64,000 nt of DNA from positions 1 through 64,000 of the IMG/VR virus record IMGVR_UViG_3300032217_000845, one strand, 5' to 3'. The position numbers were made by a program, and so were the translations under genes. Positions 42,501 to 50,008 of this stretch are shown here, piece by piece. Under the pieces are notes generated by a model, which was given only the letters and a program-made list of their open reading frames with translations, made no database searches and had not been told where the DNA came from. How positions within the stretch are numbered: position 1 is the first letter of the stretch; each line of letters begins with the position of its first letter. This DNA is from a virus.

Positions 42501-42942
42501 ATTGGGAGTAGGCGGTCTTGGCTGTTGCTAGCTTAGAGGTGTAGGAATCAACCTTTGCCTGGGCTGCGTCAATACGAGTCTGAAGCTCCACGGCATTGGC
42601 TGGATTTTTAGGAAGTATGTTCTTTAGCGTTGCTAGTTGACTTTTGGCAGATGATAGATTAGACTCTAAGATATTGATGTCCGCTAAAGAAGGAGTTTCA
42701 GATGACCATTTCGTTTGTAGGTTTCGACCTAGGAAGCTATTTGATTGGTTTAGCAACCCCGTTTGTAATCGCGATTGTGATTGCAACGGTGAAGTTTGTC
42801 CGTGACCAACGCCGCCGCTAGACGCGAAAGCAGACTCTGCCATACAAATTGGTAGGCTAACAAGAAGGGCCGCAGTGAATAACTGTGGTCCTTTCTTTAT
42901 GATGCTTCGGTGCTCTCCCTCACCCTTTTTAGGGTGTAGCAC
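39535..42942 (-). CDS. Giant secreted coiled-coil protein with PA14 domain (1135 aa)
   Basis: A basic start then LFTAALLVSLPICMAESAFA is a signal peptide with an AFA cleavage site. Ala/Thr/Ser-rich coiled coil spans about 80-480 and 680-930. Between them (about 510-640) a PA14 domain has FTGNISFPTSGNYQFYSPADDG and SITLYYYENGGGAAVWLYY. An acidic stretch, a hydrophobic Ala/Val helix (near 1090) and a Ser/Gly tail SSRRKQ follow. PA14 binds carbohydrates. A phage-encoded protein with a Sec signal could coat the host surface or be a long fibre. Very unusual in size and design. Confidence 0.75.
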   Translation of the reverse strand: MLHPKKGEGEHRSIIKKGPQLFTAALLVSLPICMAESAFASSGGVGHGQTSPLQSQSRLQTGLLNQSNSFLGRNLQTKWSSETPSLADINILESNLSSAKSQLATLKNILPKNPANAVELQTRIDAAQAKVDSYTSKLATAKTAYSQYQEATQTLATALAKYNTAIDSETALTSQKTLTQAEYDALQLILTNKTATLTAASSNLATAQTAKEDAQATLTTATNNLTTATNDHTTAVELLSIAKDNYDLAVIAYNNASNLKSTLQQELANAELILSTSHQSREVNYNDLVTAETNLAEATTNLDLALATKTAAQLTFSQAASDYNSSVDALDNTNAQLTAAQDSYEATLAPLDTAWGNFYQANSELGSSTSNLYTKQAALTNAQANYTQVVTAYNKYLAEYDVAYNNYIEKQSAFYQAQSTLDLAQNALSQAQWNYDNELISDPSWTPATWQVAYTRQVAHTETVARNVTTLTGGLTADVFNRQGYNNAPPLPTATERPFYTTIVPNINFQWGGGQVLGSGRSEDVIVRFTGNISFPTSGNYQFYSPADDGTILLIDGVQIISDWYDKGGGGSTSVPVYFEAGSTHSITLYYYENGGGAAVWLYYYTPQTGYQLVPAANLGTTTTTTTTYEEVTTYTTETYYVTEVIPNQVAPLINDPALLPALQEAQANYNAALDAYTTANSDWTSAQASQQAAAQQSTAGYYAVIDSATTLNAAYPEVQQAQADYDAALINRDSIWETVGTLNNQKTQASNLIVALTSQQEQQTQAVATLLAAKEEATTNLNSAIAAHNSSTSTYNSSVAAFTVAQDNYDEAVTNYQTASTNVDTATTKHETATSNLATATSDKSSKLAAKTSAQTAKDSAASDLGTAISTKASAEATLLAATDILTTSQQSVDVASSEVTASQAQVTTKESELTTISASLASAQKVTAANLSIKEVADETVSESLTSYSSSMLEVQNTELPTSIEFNSIETIANEEPPAPEEKGSKEIPAELSAENLMEVNLDAVDPTELTEAQAEQLVAAALETFETAEAGSPEYQQALDALYLAAEQDDIELSPELAAIPGLAAAAELINFFGNAGADMSPKVREESKKVVVATVVATGAAIQAAAGAAASAASSSASSSSSGSGSSRRKQ

Positions 42943-42948
42943 TTAGGC

Positions 42949-43164
42949 TTACTCTTTCTCTTCTGGTTCTCCCCAGACATAGACTTGAGTGGTCTTCATT
43001 AGGTCAAGTACATCTCGGGTCAGTGCCTCAACCGCTAGCAGAATGTCAGCTTTCGCATCTGGATTATTAGGGGGCTCGAGTTCAAAATGTACTTCTTGAA
43101 CAACTTCTTGACACAGTTGGAGGCGCTCAAGGGCTCTCTCAAGTGGGTCTCTGTTGTCTTCCAT
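42949..43164 (-). CDS. Hypothetical protein (71 aa)
   Basis: MEDNRDPLERALERLQLCQEVV starts an acidic helical protein ending VYVWGEPEEKE. Located directly upstream of the giant coiled-coil gene; first gene of the leftward operon. Function unknown. Confidence 0.5.
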   Translation of the reverse strand: MEDNRDPLERALERLQLCQEVVQEVHFELEPPNNPDAKADILLAVEALTRDVLDLMKTTQVYVWGEPEEKE

Positions 43165-43307
43165 GGTTTAATTATAAGGCCGAAACGTAATTCTGAATTG
43201 CCTGTTTATAAGGGTTTTAAGGGGTTGAAGTATACCATACTGAGGGTGTAGACTAACATAGTTTAGTATAATAAGTCAAGGAAATATGGATAGGTTTAGG
43301 AGAGGTT

Positions 43308-43634
43308 GTGGAAAAGATACTAGCAAGAAATAATGAGTTTGACTATGCAAAAGGTGCTAATGACTCTTTGTATGTATTAGCACTGAAGTTGGAGTTTCTC
43401 TATGAAAAACGTGCTAGTATGTCAACTAATATATACAGAACAACAGAATCAACTTATAAACCCCTACGTGTATGTACATACGATATTGGAGTAGTAGTAA
43501 ACCCAGTTGGTTCTGTTGTTCTGTTATATAAGTTCTTTCTGTTAGTATTGGTGGATGGATTTGACAAAACTCACTTGACAAAACTTTTTAGAAAAAGCCG
43601 AAAAGAACTTGCACAAGCGGAACAAAAGAGATAG
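43308..43634 (+). CDS. Hypothetical protein with hydrophobic segment (108 aa)
   Basis: GTG start with GGAGAGG just upstream. Helical N terminus, hydrophobic VGSVVLLYKFFLLVLVDGF near 68-86 and a basic C terminus. Preceded by a -10-like TATAAT at 43266-43271 in the divergent gap 43165-43307. Function unknown. Confidence 0.5.
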   Translation: MEKILARNNEFDYAKGANDSLYVLALKLEFLYEKRASMSTNIYRTTESTYKPLRVCTYDIGVVVNPVGSVVLLYKFFLLVLVDGFDKTHLTKLFRKSRKELAQAEQKR

Positions 43635-43643
43635 GATGCACTT

Positions 43644-44096
43644 ATGGAAGAAAACGCAATGTCCTTCTTCGACTTCACAGAAGATGAAGCAGAGAAGGCT
43701 CTAAACAATATCGAAATGCTGAGTGGTCGTAAAGATGGTCGTATCTGTCTTTGTGGTCACTCCAACGGAAGACACTCACTGGTCAACGGCATCTTGAGCT
43801 GCCAAGCAGCCAAACAGTACTGCCCATGTAAGAGTCTCCGTCTAGTGGTTGAGTGCTCAAACACCCGACCATTCCTACGCAAGACTTCTGGAGCAGGACC
43901 ACTTCATGCACTAAGTCAAGGTATCTCCTCTGCCATCAAAGCAGGCTACGAGATTAAGTGGCTAGTTGAGATGGAATGTGACAAGTGCCACAAGTCCGTC
44001 CCAGTCAGTCCAGTCCCAGTTAGCCAACGTGGTGTTGAGATGGATGAAGCAACTGGGTACGATGCTTTATTGTGTCGCGATTGTAGGACTGCCTAA
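43644..44096 (+). CDS. Cys-rich zinc-binding protein (150 aa)
   Basis: Several metal-site motifs: ICLCGHSNGRH with a nearby C, YCPCKS, MECDKCHKS and LLCRDCRTA. Probably two zinc fingers around a helical centre. Stop overlaps the next start (TAATG). Resembles Cys-rich actinophage proteins with no known role. Confidence 0.6.
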   Translation: MEENAMSFFDFTEDEAEKALNNIEMLSGRKDGRICLCGHSNGRHSLVNGILSCQAAKQYCPCKSLRLVVECSNTRPFLRKTSGAGPLHALSQGISSAIKAGYEIKWLVEMECDKCHKSVPVSPVPVSQRGVEMDEATGYDALLCRDCRTA

Positions 44097-44626
44097 TGAC
44101 TCCAGCAAAAGCATGCACTGCTGTCTATATCAATCAAGCCCGAGATGCACATAATCCAGGCGGTCCAGCCAACACCATCATGGTGAAGAATCTAGACGAG
44201 CACAAAGACAAGATACACGAACTGTTCTCTGAGGGTCTAATTAAACTAGACGAGATTAGAGTCTTAACTAGTTGGAGTCTCGGCAATCACATCTTTGGTG
44301 GAAAAGATTACATCCAGTTCACGTTCTATTGCTACTACACAATTAGAGCATCAGACCAAGTGAACATCGATGAACTTGTGGCAAAGGCTATTACCAAACT
44401 ACCTGAGTTAAATCTAGGACTGACCCACCACATCACACATTACAGCGATGAACTTAGTGGTGAAGGATTGCTAGGACCTTGCAAGAGATGTCAGGGTAGT
44501 GGAAACTTAACTAGTTACAGCTCATATCGAGCAGACGTAGAATATGATTGCCCAGACTGCGGCGGTCATGGAAAGAAGCTAAATGTTGAAACTGATGAAC
44601 AACAAACAAGTATCTCTATGGCTTAA
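44096..44626 (+). CDS. Hypothetical protein with DnaJ-type zinc finger repeats
   Basis: The 176-aa protein has an alpha/beta N-terminal region (1-125), then CKRCQGSG and CPDCGGHG, two CxxCxGxG repeats as in DnaJ, forming one zinc site. It lacks a J-domain, so it is not DnaJ. Coupled to the upstream Cys-rich gene. Confidence 0.65.
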   Translation: MTPAKACTAVYINQARDAHNPGGPANTIMVKNLDEHKDKIHELFSEGLIKLDEIRVLTSWSLGNHIFGGKDYIQFTFYCYYTIRASDQVNIDELVAKAITKLPELNLGLTHHITHYSDELSGEGLLGPCKRCQGSGNLTSYSSYRADVEYDCPDCGGHGKKLNVETDEQQTSISMA

Positions 44627-44864
44627 TGGTCAGTTCTTAAATCTTTACTCACACAAGACACTCCCGACCGAGTCAGTAGTAGAGATGACAAAAAGAATGA
44701 CTCAATACTTCCAAGGTGATGCCACCAGAGAAGACCTGAAGAATGCAAGAGTAAGTCTCATGTCTGAAGCATTAGTTGACCAAGATGACTCCGATACACT
44801 ACTGTCCCTATCTGAGGCAGATGTTGACTTAGCCTACACACTTTGGGTACTTGGCAATGGCTAA
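44595..44864 (+). CDS. Hypothetical protein (89 aa)
   Basis: I use ATG 44595; TTG 44583 in the same frame is possible. MNNKQVSLWLNGQFLNLYSHKTL then an acidic helical part (SEADVDLAYTLWVLGNG). Overlaps genes on both sides, as usual for this cluster. Unknown. Confidence 0.5.
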   Translation: MNNKQVSLWLNGQFLNLYSHKTLPTESVVEMTKRMTQYFQGDATREDLKNARVSLMSEALVDQDDSDTLLSLSEADVDLAYTLWVLGNG

Positions 44865-45156
44865 AGCATCTGCTCAACCAGATAGGTCTTCTACTACTAC
44901 CGTTACATCGATAGTTAGAATGCAACCATGCGGTTGGTGCAACACCGGAGACCACAAGACTTGTAAGCACGAAATACGCTATTATGAGAAACTGTGGATT
45001 TGCGGTTGTGAATGCAATAAAGATTGGATACCCTCAACCGAGAGGTCTAATAATGAAAACAAGGAGAACCATGAAGAGACTGTGGAACAGGTTGTTCAAG
45101 AAGAACAGCAAGTCCAAGAACCTGAAACCCCCGAAGGCACTGAAGAAGCTAGTTGA
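44857..45156 (+). CDS. Cys-rich protein with Glu-rich tail (99 aa)
   Basis: ATG 44857 chosen (an upstream TTG at 44851 adds two residues). QPCGWCNTGDHKTCKH and ICGCECN form a zinc-binding-like N-terminal region; the tail is Glu/Gln-rich. Its last 86 bp are also read in another frame by the next gene, which is Lys/Arg-rich there. The N-terminal part is convincing; the overlap makes the exact end less so. Confidence 0.5.
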   Translation: MAKASAQPDRSSTTTVTSIVRMQPCGWCNTGDHKTCKHEIRYYEKLWICGCECNKDWIPSTERSNNENKENHEETVEQVVQEEQQVQEPETPEGTEEAS

Positions 45157-45364
45157 TAGCATCGAACGTGACGACAAGGGTAGATGGGTAATCCCTACAG
45201 AGGGAACCAAACTTCCTAGAGACTTTACAGAAGAACTGAAAAGGTTAAAGGAAGACTTAAACAAGGCAACTGAAATTGCTGTACAGGTAACTGTAAAGAA
45301 ACCAGCACCTAAGAAGCCAGCACCAAAAAAGGCAACACCTAAAAAGAAAGACACTAATGAATAA
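45071..45364 (+). CDS. Basic protein with Lys-Pro-Ala repeat tail (97 aa)
   Basis: ATG 45071 has AAGGAG five bases upstream, better than earlier in-frame starts. MKRLWNRLFKKNSKSKNLK is strongly basic; the end has repeated KKPAPKK units. Overlaps the previous gene by 86 bp and the next by 8 bp. Could bind nucleic acid. Confidence 0.55.
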   Translation: MKRLWNRLFKKNSKSKNLKPPKALKKLVDSIERDDKGRWVIPTEGTKLPRDFTEELKRLKEDLNKATEIAVQVTVKKPAPKKPAPKKATPKKKDTNE

Positions 45365-45689
45365 AGCAGCACTAGAGTCCTACCTAAGAAATCTATTAGG
45401 TCAGGCAATCGGAGCAGTTGTAATCGTTGGACAGACTTCGGGAATCGTATCCCCAGTCGACTTCGGCGTAGCAGAGTGGCTACTTGTAGCTAACGCTTTG
45501 TGGGCATCTGCAATCCCAACCCTCCTTCGTTGGGTAAACAAGAAGGACCCAGCATTTGGTCGAGTAGCCGAAGTAGTTGCAAAGGAAGTTAGCACTAAGC
45601 TAGTCACCGAAGCAGCAAAGGCAAAGGCTGTAAAGCCAGCTACTAAGCCAGTTGCAAAGAAGCCAACCCCTAAGAAGCCAAAGGCTTAA
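45357..45689 (+). CDS. Holin-like membrane protein with Lys/Pro/Ala tail
   Basis: Hydrophobic segments IGAVVIVGQTSGIVSPVDFGV and WLLVANALWASAIPTLLRWV, then NKKDPAFG and a KAKAVKPATKPVAKKPTPKK tail similar to that of the upstream protein. Length (110 aa) and topology are those of phage holins. No lysin is adjacent (nearest rightward lysin-like gene is at 47842). Confidence 0.6.
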   Translation: MNKAALESYLRNLLGQAIGAVVIVGQTSGIVSPVDFGVAEWLLVANALWASAIPTLLRWVNKKDPAFGRVAEVVAKEVSTKLVTEAAKAKAVKPATKPVAKKPTPKKPKA

Positions 45690-45690
45690 A

Positions 45691-46143
45691 TTGGATTTGG
45701 TGGCTCCAAGAAAAGCAGCCGAGGAGTTCGGAGTAACTTCTGGGATGATTTGGTATTGGCTGAAGAAGGGTCGCATTAACCGCTACCCAATTGAAGGCAA
45801 TACCAGAAACTATCTTGTGAGCTTGACCGAGGTGTGGGAGGCTATCGAATGGAAATCAAACCTAATCGATAGTCACCCTAACCTTGTCACACGGAAAGAA
45901 GCGGCAAGTCTAATCGGAGTAGTCGAGAAAGAAATCTCCTACTATGTCAAGATGGGTTATCTAAAGCCCCACTACATCTTTGGCAACGGCAAGCATTACT
46001 TAGTGGAGCGAGAAGAAGTTTTAAAGCAACCGAAACGGATTGCTGATATGTACTCTGCACCTGAACGGAAGCAGAAGTTGAGAGAGCTAGCCTTATCTCA
46101 ACCGCGTCAAGGCAAAGCCTTCGCAAAACGCCAAACCGACTAA
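45691..46143 (+). CDS. Protein with tandem MerR/excisionase-like helix-turn-helix domains
   Basis: TTG start at 45691 directly after the previous stop is preferred to TTG 45652, which would overlap it. Two similar HTH units: APRKAAEEFGVTSGMIWYWLKKGRINRY and TRKEAASLIGVVEKEISYYVKMGYLKP. 150 aa, C terminus basic and ending KRQTD. Likely a sequence-specific DNA-binding regulator, possibly for terminase/packaging or late genes nearby. Confidence 0.7.
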   Translation: MDLVAPRKAAEEFGVTSGMIWYWLKKGRINRYPIEGNTRNYLVSLTEVWEAIEWKSNLIDSHPNLVTRKEAASLIGVVEKEISYYVKMGYLKPHYIFGNGKHYLVEREEVLKQPKRIADMYSAPERKQKLRELALSQPRQGKAFAKRQTD

Positions 46144-46200
46144 GTCCCATTTTGGGACCCCCACCTGTTAGTCTTGTATCAAGACTAGAACCGAGACAGC

Positions 46201-46449
46201 GTGGAAAAAGAAAAAGCAATCAAGATAAACTACGCCGCTGAATTAGCGGGGGTGTCGCAGAAGACTATCTACAACTGGATTAGCAACGGATACCTGCGTA
46301 TGTATCACCCTGGATTTGTCTTGTTTTCTGAAGTGCGGCGAGCACAGATAGTCATAAATAATCTTAAATCAGAGCAGTCTCGTAACCGAGTTAAGGTATC
46401 AAACCGAGACAATCTTGGACGCTTTACTACCAATCAGCAAACCGATTAG
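46201..46449 (+). CDS. Excisionase/MerR-like HTH protein (82 aa)
   Basis: GTG start. INYAAELAGVSQKTIYNWISNGYLRMYHPGFVLFSEV is a winged HTH of the HTH_17 type. The C terminus ends NQQTD, echoing the KRQTD end of the 150-aa protein upstream. Small DNA-binding regulator. Confidence 0.7.
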   Translation: MEKEKAIKINYAAELAGVSQKTIYNWISNGYLRMYHPGFVLFSEVRRAQIVINNLKSEQSRNRVKVSNRDNLGRFTTNQQTD

Positions 46450-46607
46450 TATGCTACATTATGAAATGTTGTTTATGAATGGAGAAAAGGTAGCCGTCGC
46501 CCTCTCCACACGCAAAAAATCGTCTCGAGAAAATTACTGTACACTACGATTTGTACAACCGATTAAGAAAGAGTAACCTTACCAGCCATGATAAACTTGA
46601 TACGAAG

Positions 46608-46657
46608 GCACCTTCGTCACAAGTCCTCTCCCCAGCTGGCGAAGGTGTCTTCTTTAC
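46608..46657 (+). terminator. Long hairpin, likely terminator
   Basis: GAAGGCACCTTCG pairs with CGAAGGTGTCTTC (12 of 13) over a 24-nt loop, followed by TTTACTTC. The rest of gap 46450-46691 shows only an ACTAATACGAAGTT repeat copy at 46666-46679. Confidence 0.45.
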
Positions 46658-46691
46658 TTCGGACCACTAATACGAAGTTAAGGCCAACCGG

Positions 46692-47627
46692 ATGACCGAC
46701 TCAGAACTCATCAATGTTTTTAACCCAACCGGCGAGCAAGAAGAACGCGCCGAATATGTAATCGACGAACCGCTAGACCTACGTCCTGACCTGACCCTCA
46801 TCGGATTAGAAGAAGTTGACAAAGGTGTATGTGAGGATACATTTGAGAACCGACAAGTCTTGCGGCGAGCAAAGCTAAACTGGGACCCTGTCTACTCAAC
46901 CAACGGAATCCCAACGGGTCTCATTAGGGCCCGCTCCCAACAAAGTACTATCGAGCGTCGTATCCTCTCACTTAGTGAGAAGAAGCCAATCATGGTTGAC
47001 CCTGACAACCGCAACTCTGATTACCTAACCGGCCTGGACTTAGTAGCTGAGGAGAAGACCGACTACCTGGTACCGCCTTGGGTTATCGGAGCTACCCGAC
47101 TTTGGATTAAGGAACAAAACGAAGGCGGCCCGCGCAGCGAAAAGCGCAAGCCGCTAGCATTGCCGCACCGCTGTCGTCAGATTAAAGACGACACCATCCG
47201 ATGTATGCTATGGTCCAGCGGACGTCCGAATGATGACGGCTTGTGCCGCATCCATCTTCGTAGTACGAAACATAAGACTAGTGATGACATCGAACGGGCC
47301 CGCACTAAGTTGCAGCAAGCTGCACCGTATGCAGTTGACATGCTTGAAGACTTGATGGAGAACGCTGAGTCAGAACCGGTTAAGCTCAAAGCAGCAACCG
47401 AGATACTTGACCGAGCCGGCGTGCGCGGAGGAATAGAAATTGATTCAACCGTCAACATCGACTTGAGACCTGCGGCTAGCATCATCAGTGAGCGCCTTAA
47501 CCGCTTAGCCTCAGGGGCTATCGAAGCTGCAGGTAAGCTAGCCGCTGCAGGTGTTAGAGTAGAGACCGAGCAAGATATGATTGAAGCTGAAGTTGTTGAA
47601 GACAACGGCCAGGAAGAAGAGCGTTGA
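46692..47627 (+). CDS. Putative small terminase subunit-like protein
   Basis: The C-terminal third (ARTKLQQAAPYAVDMLEDLMENAESEPVKLKAATEILDRAGVRGG ... NIDLRPAASIISERL) follows the pattern common in small terminase subunits of large actinophages. A CRQIKDDTIRCMLWSSGRPNDDGLCRIH Cys/His segment could bind zinc. 311 aa is long for TerS. No large terminase is in the window, so the role is moderately supported. High local AACCG content. Confidence 0.6.
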   Translation: MTDSELINVFNPTGEQEERAEYVIDEPLDLRPDLTLIGLEEVDKGVCEDTFENRQVLRRAKLNWDPVYSTNGIPTGLIRARSQQSTIERRILSLSEKKPIMVDPDNRNSDYLTGLDLVAEEKTDYLVPPWVIGATRLWIKEQNEGGPRSEKRKPLALPHRCRQIKDDTIRCMLWSSGRPNDDGLCRIHLRSTKHKTSDDIERARTKLQQAAPYAVDMLEDLMENAESEPVKLKAATEILDRAGVRGGIEIDSTVNIDLRPAASIISERLNRLASGAIEAAGKLAAAGVRVETEQDMIEAEVVEDNGQEEER

Positions 47628-47809
47628 GCAACATCGAATTTATAATCGAGGCGGCCCGCCTTCACTACGCCAATGTCACCTCTGACATACAGAACGCCAG
47701 TACCCGCCTCGAGCACATGAGATTAACCGCTCTAGCTCAGGAAGCTAAGAACCTGGTAACGGAGCTGGAGAACTTCGCATTAACCGATGAGCAGCGAGCA
47801 GCGAGCTGA
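47624..47809 (+). CDS. Small helical protein (61 aa)
   Basis: TTG start overlapping the previous TGA (TTGA). Reads MSNIEFIIEAARLHYANVTS then a helical stretch to ALTDEQRAAS. Coupled to the terminase-like gene. Unknown role. Confidence 0.5.
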   Translation: MSNIEFIIEAARLHYANVTSDIQNASTRLEHMRLTALAQEAKNLVTELENFALTDEQRAAS

Positions 47810-47841
47810 AGAGCTCAGCCGCAGAGAGTAACTTCACATTA

Positions 47842-48693
47842 ATGTTTCGAAATGACAAACCGGCCAGGGCCCAGGAATTCATCCAGGCAGCAAAGAACTA
47901 CTTAGGCTACGTAGCGGGACCGATGCTGCGGAACCAGTTCGGCGAGCGCGTAGGGTATAATTCACAACCGTGGGCTGGAGCATTCATTGACGTCGTTGCA
48001 CGTGAGTGCGGCCTGCAGTTACCATCTTGCGTTCAAACCGCATCCGGGCTAGCTGAGCTCATCAACAACGGATTAGTACGAAGTCGACCGCTGCCTGGGG
48101 ACCTGGTCTTTTTTGCCTTCTCCTCCGAAAACGCGGCGAGCGCTTTTGCAATGCCGCATGTTGGGATAGTCATCGATACACGTGAGTACAAGTCAACGGG
48201 TAGATTCCTTACCATCGAAGGTAACGTACGGCCAGCTAATGCAAAGTATGGCCAGGATACCGACGGCGTGCACCAACGGGTCCGCTACCAGGGAGACGTA
48301 CTTGCGTACATTCGTCCGAAGTTCAACGGCAGCCGCAGCGGCCTGCATCCGGTTCAACTTCTCATTAAGGTTATTGCGAAGCTGAGCTCGAAGACGGCCC
48401 GCCTGGAAGCAACCGCTCTTGAAGAAGCGGCCCGCGTACCTAAGGACGTGTCAACCGCTGCGCTGAAGCCAGGTCTACGTAACCGCTCCATCGAAGTGGT
48501 GCAGCTAGCACTGGGTGTAACCGTTAATCTGAAGTCAGCGACGCCAGGTACCTGGGATGCTGCAACCGCGAACGCCTTCGCTAGGTATCAACGTCGCATC
48601 GGATATGTTGGAACCGCTGCCAGTGGTAACGTTGACCGAGTCACGCTACAGAGACTGGCCGCTGAAACCGGACTCTTCCAGGTAACTGATTAA
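47842..48693 (+). CDS. CHAP-like lysin with peptidoglycan-binding domain; catalytic Cys missing
   Basis: Residues 10-155 follow the CHAP/NlpC-P60 pattern: AKNYLGYVAG, then YNSQPWAGAFIDVVARECG, GDLVFFAF and MPHVGIVID. The position normally occupied by the nucleophilic cysteine (PWCxxF) is Ala in PWAGAF, while the His is kept. Residues 215-280 are a PG_binding_1 repeat (RNRSIEVVQLALG, TPGTWDAATANAFARYQRR). It may bind but not cut the wall, or use another nucleophile. Its start sits within an AACTTCACATTAATG element. Confidence 0.7.
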   Translation: MFRNDKPARAQEFIQAAKNYLGYVAGPMLRNQFGERVGYNSQPWAGAFIDVVARECGLQLPSCVQTASGLAELINNGLVRSRPLPGDLVFFAFSSENAASAFAMPHVGIVIDTREYKSTGRFLTIEGNVRPANAKYGQDTDGVHQRVRYQGDVLAYIRPKFNGSRSGLHPVQLLIKVIAKLSSKTARLEATALEEAARVPKDVSTAALKPGLRNRSIEVVQLALGVTVNLKSATPGTWDAATANAFARYQRRIGYVGTAASGNVDRVTLQRLAAETGLFQVTD

Positions 48694-48801
48694 TCCGAAG
48701 TTAATGCGAAGCTGAAGCTCGAGCTCCGGCCGCCGGCTGAACTTCGCACTAAGGATGAGAAGTTCTCCTCTTTTCTTTTTCCGACTCGCCGTCAAACCGA
48801 C

Positions 48802-48830
48802 TTGACATAATCTGCAGTGGTTGCTATAGT
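48802..48830 (+). promoter_or_regulatory. Early-type promoter
   Basis: TTGACA - 17 bp - TATAGT, 28 bp before ATG 48859. Confidence 0.7.
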
Positions 48831-48858
48831 GAATCCATCACAACCGAAAGGAACCACA

Positions 48859-49059
48859 ATGCCTAAGTACTTCATAAGATTCGATGTTCGCGAAGACTGG
48901 AAGGGCACCTTTGATGCCGACAATCTTGAGCACGCCAAGGAACTAGTTCGCCAGTTAGCCGAAGATGAGATTGGCACGGATGAACTTCCAAACTTCGATG
49001 ACCGCAACATGGGGATTTCCATCGAGGTCTACGAGGACAGTCTTGAGGAACTACCGTAA
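48859..49059 (+). CDS. Hypothetical acidic protein (66 aa)
   Basis: ATG 48859 after CCGAAAGGAACCACA, the early ribosome-site type. MPKYFIRFDVREDWKGTFDADNLEHAKELVRQL is an alpha/beta pattern. Coupled to the Cys-rich gene by TAATG. Function unknown. Confidence 0.6.
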   Translation: MPKYFIRFDVREDWKGTFDADNLEHAKELVRQLAEDEIGTDELPNFDDRNMGISIEVYEDSLEELP

Positions 49060-49370
49060 TGTGCTACGCATGCGATGACTTTGAATTCGAGGAACCGTGC
49101 CCAACCAAGTTCCCAGGATGCCAAGGTAACTGTTACGGCTTCGACTGCGCGGCATGCTCAGCGAACACGCTTCACCTGGACGAGTACTACATGGTAACCG
49201 ATGAGGTTTGGGAAGCGGCCTGGCCTCAGGACCGCGGCATGCTTTGCATCGGATGCCTTGAGTCGAAGTTGGGAAGGACCTTAACCGCTGCTGATTTCAC
49301 GGATGCCCCAGTCAATGACGGAGTCTTCGGCCAGTCCGAACGGCTAGCGGCCCGCTTGGCCGCGGAGTAA
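49059..49370 (+). CDS. Cys-rich protein (103 aa)
   Basis: MCYACDDFEFEEPCPTKFPGCQGNCYGFDCAACSANT packs nine cysteines into 35 residues, and MLCIGCLESKLGRTLTAADF adds a CxxC plus an ADF motif seen in actinophage zinc proteins. Likely binds several zinc ions. An AACTTCGTACTA element starts in its stop codon. Confidence 0.6.
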   Translation: MCYACDDFEFEEPCPTKFPGCQGNCYGFDCAACSANTLHLDEYYMVTDEVWEAAWPQDRGMLCIGCLESKLGRTLTAADFTDAPVNDGVFGQSERLAARLAAE

Positions 49371-49449
49371 CTTCGTACTAACGGCTTGCCTGGAAGACGG
49401 CGAGCGCCTTCCCCAAATCACTATCTCGAACAACGGGTATGCTAACCGT

Positions 49450-49767
49450 ATGAGACACATCGAGATTCACGTAATCGAAACCGAGTTAGACGCGGCAAGC
49501 GCAGTTGCATGCGGCCTGCTCTCTGACCCGTTCTTCGTAACCGTCTGTGCTGACTGCGGAGATGACGTTGGGGGACTCGACATCTTTGAACCGTACTGCC
49601 TAGTACTCGATGAGGTAACCGAGTGGTACCTGTGTACTTACTGCGCTGAACCTGTAACCGACCCAGACACTGTCGACTCCGACTACTACTCACTCGTTGA
49701 GGAAGAACTAACCGACCCTGACGAAGATGACGAAGATGACGGACGCTTTGTAGTTATAGATGACTAG
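49450..49767 (+). CDS. Small zinc-ribbon-like acidic protein (105 aa)
   Basis: CADCGDDVGGLDIFEP and YLCTYCAEPV form a probable four-Cys zinc ribbon; the C terminus is a run of Asp/Glu. The ATG lies six bases after a -10-like TATGCT (49438-49443), and no ribosome site is seen, so the mRNA may be leaderless. Confidence 0.55.
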   Translation: MRHIEIHVIETELDAASAVACGLLSDPFFVTVCADCGDDVGGLDIFEPYCLVLDEVTEWYLCTYCAEPVTDPDTVDSDYYSLVEEELTDPDEDDEDDGRFVVIDD

Positions 49768-49889
49768 TTGTAAATCCCGTTTCGTAGCAGTGCCTTCCAC
49801 CGACTTCTAACTACTAATAAGAAGTATAGCACTCGACCGACATAAAGTCAAACACTTAGATACTTCTAAATAGAGAAGACATACTTTTA

Positions 49890-49904
49890 GAAAAAACGAA
49901 TACA
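49890..49904 (-). repeat. T-element copy (inverted orientation)
   Basis: Reverse complement of TGTATTCGTTTTTTC. First of two inverted copies 35 bp apart in gap 49768-50015. Confidence 0.85.
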
Positions 49905-49924
49905 AGCGACTAAGACCCTCTACG

Positions 49925-49939
49925 GAAAAAACGAATACA
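49925..49939 (-). repeat. T-element copy (inverted orientation)
   Basis: Second inverted exact 15-mer copy, in tandem with the one at 49890. Confidence 0.85.
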
Positions 49940-49979
49940 ACTAAACTCATCAGCCGACACTCTGATTAGTAATAAGAAG

Positions 49980-50008
49980 TTGCTAAATGTCCGAGGGTGT
50001 GCTACTCT
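49980..50008 (+). promoter_or_regulatory. Early-type promoter, leaderless arrangement
   Basis: TTGCTA - 17 bp - TACTCT with TG before the -10; the ATG at 50016 is seven bases further, leaving no room for a ribosome site. Confidence 0.6.
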
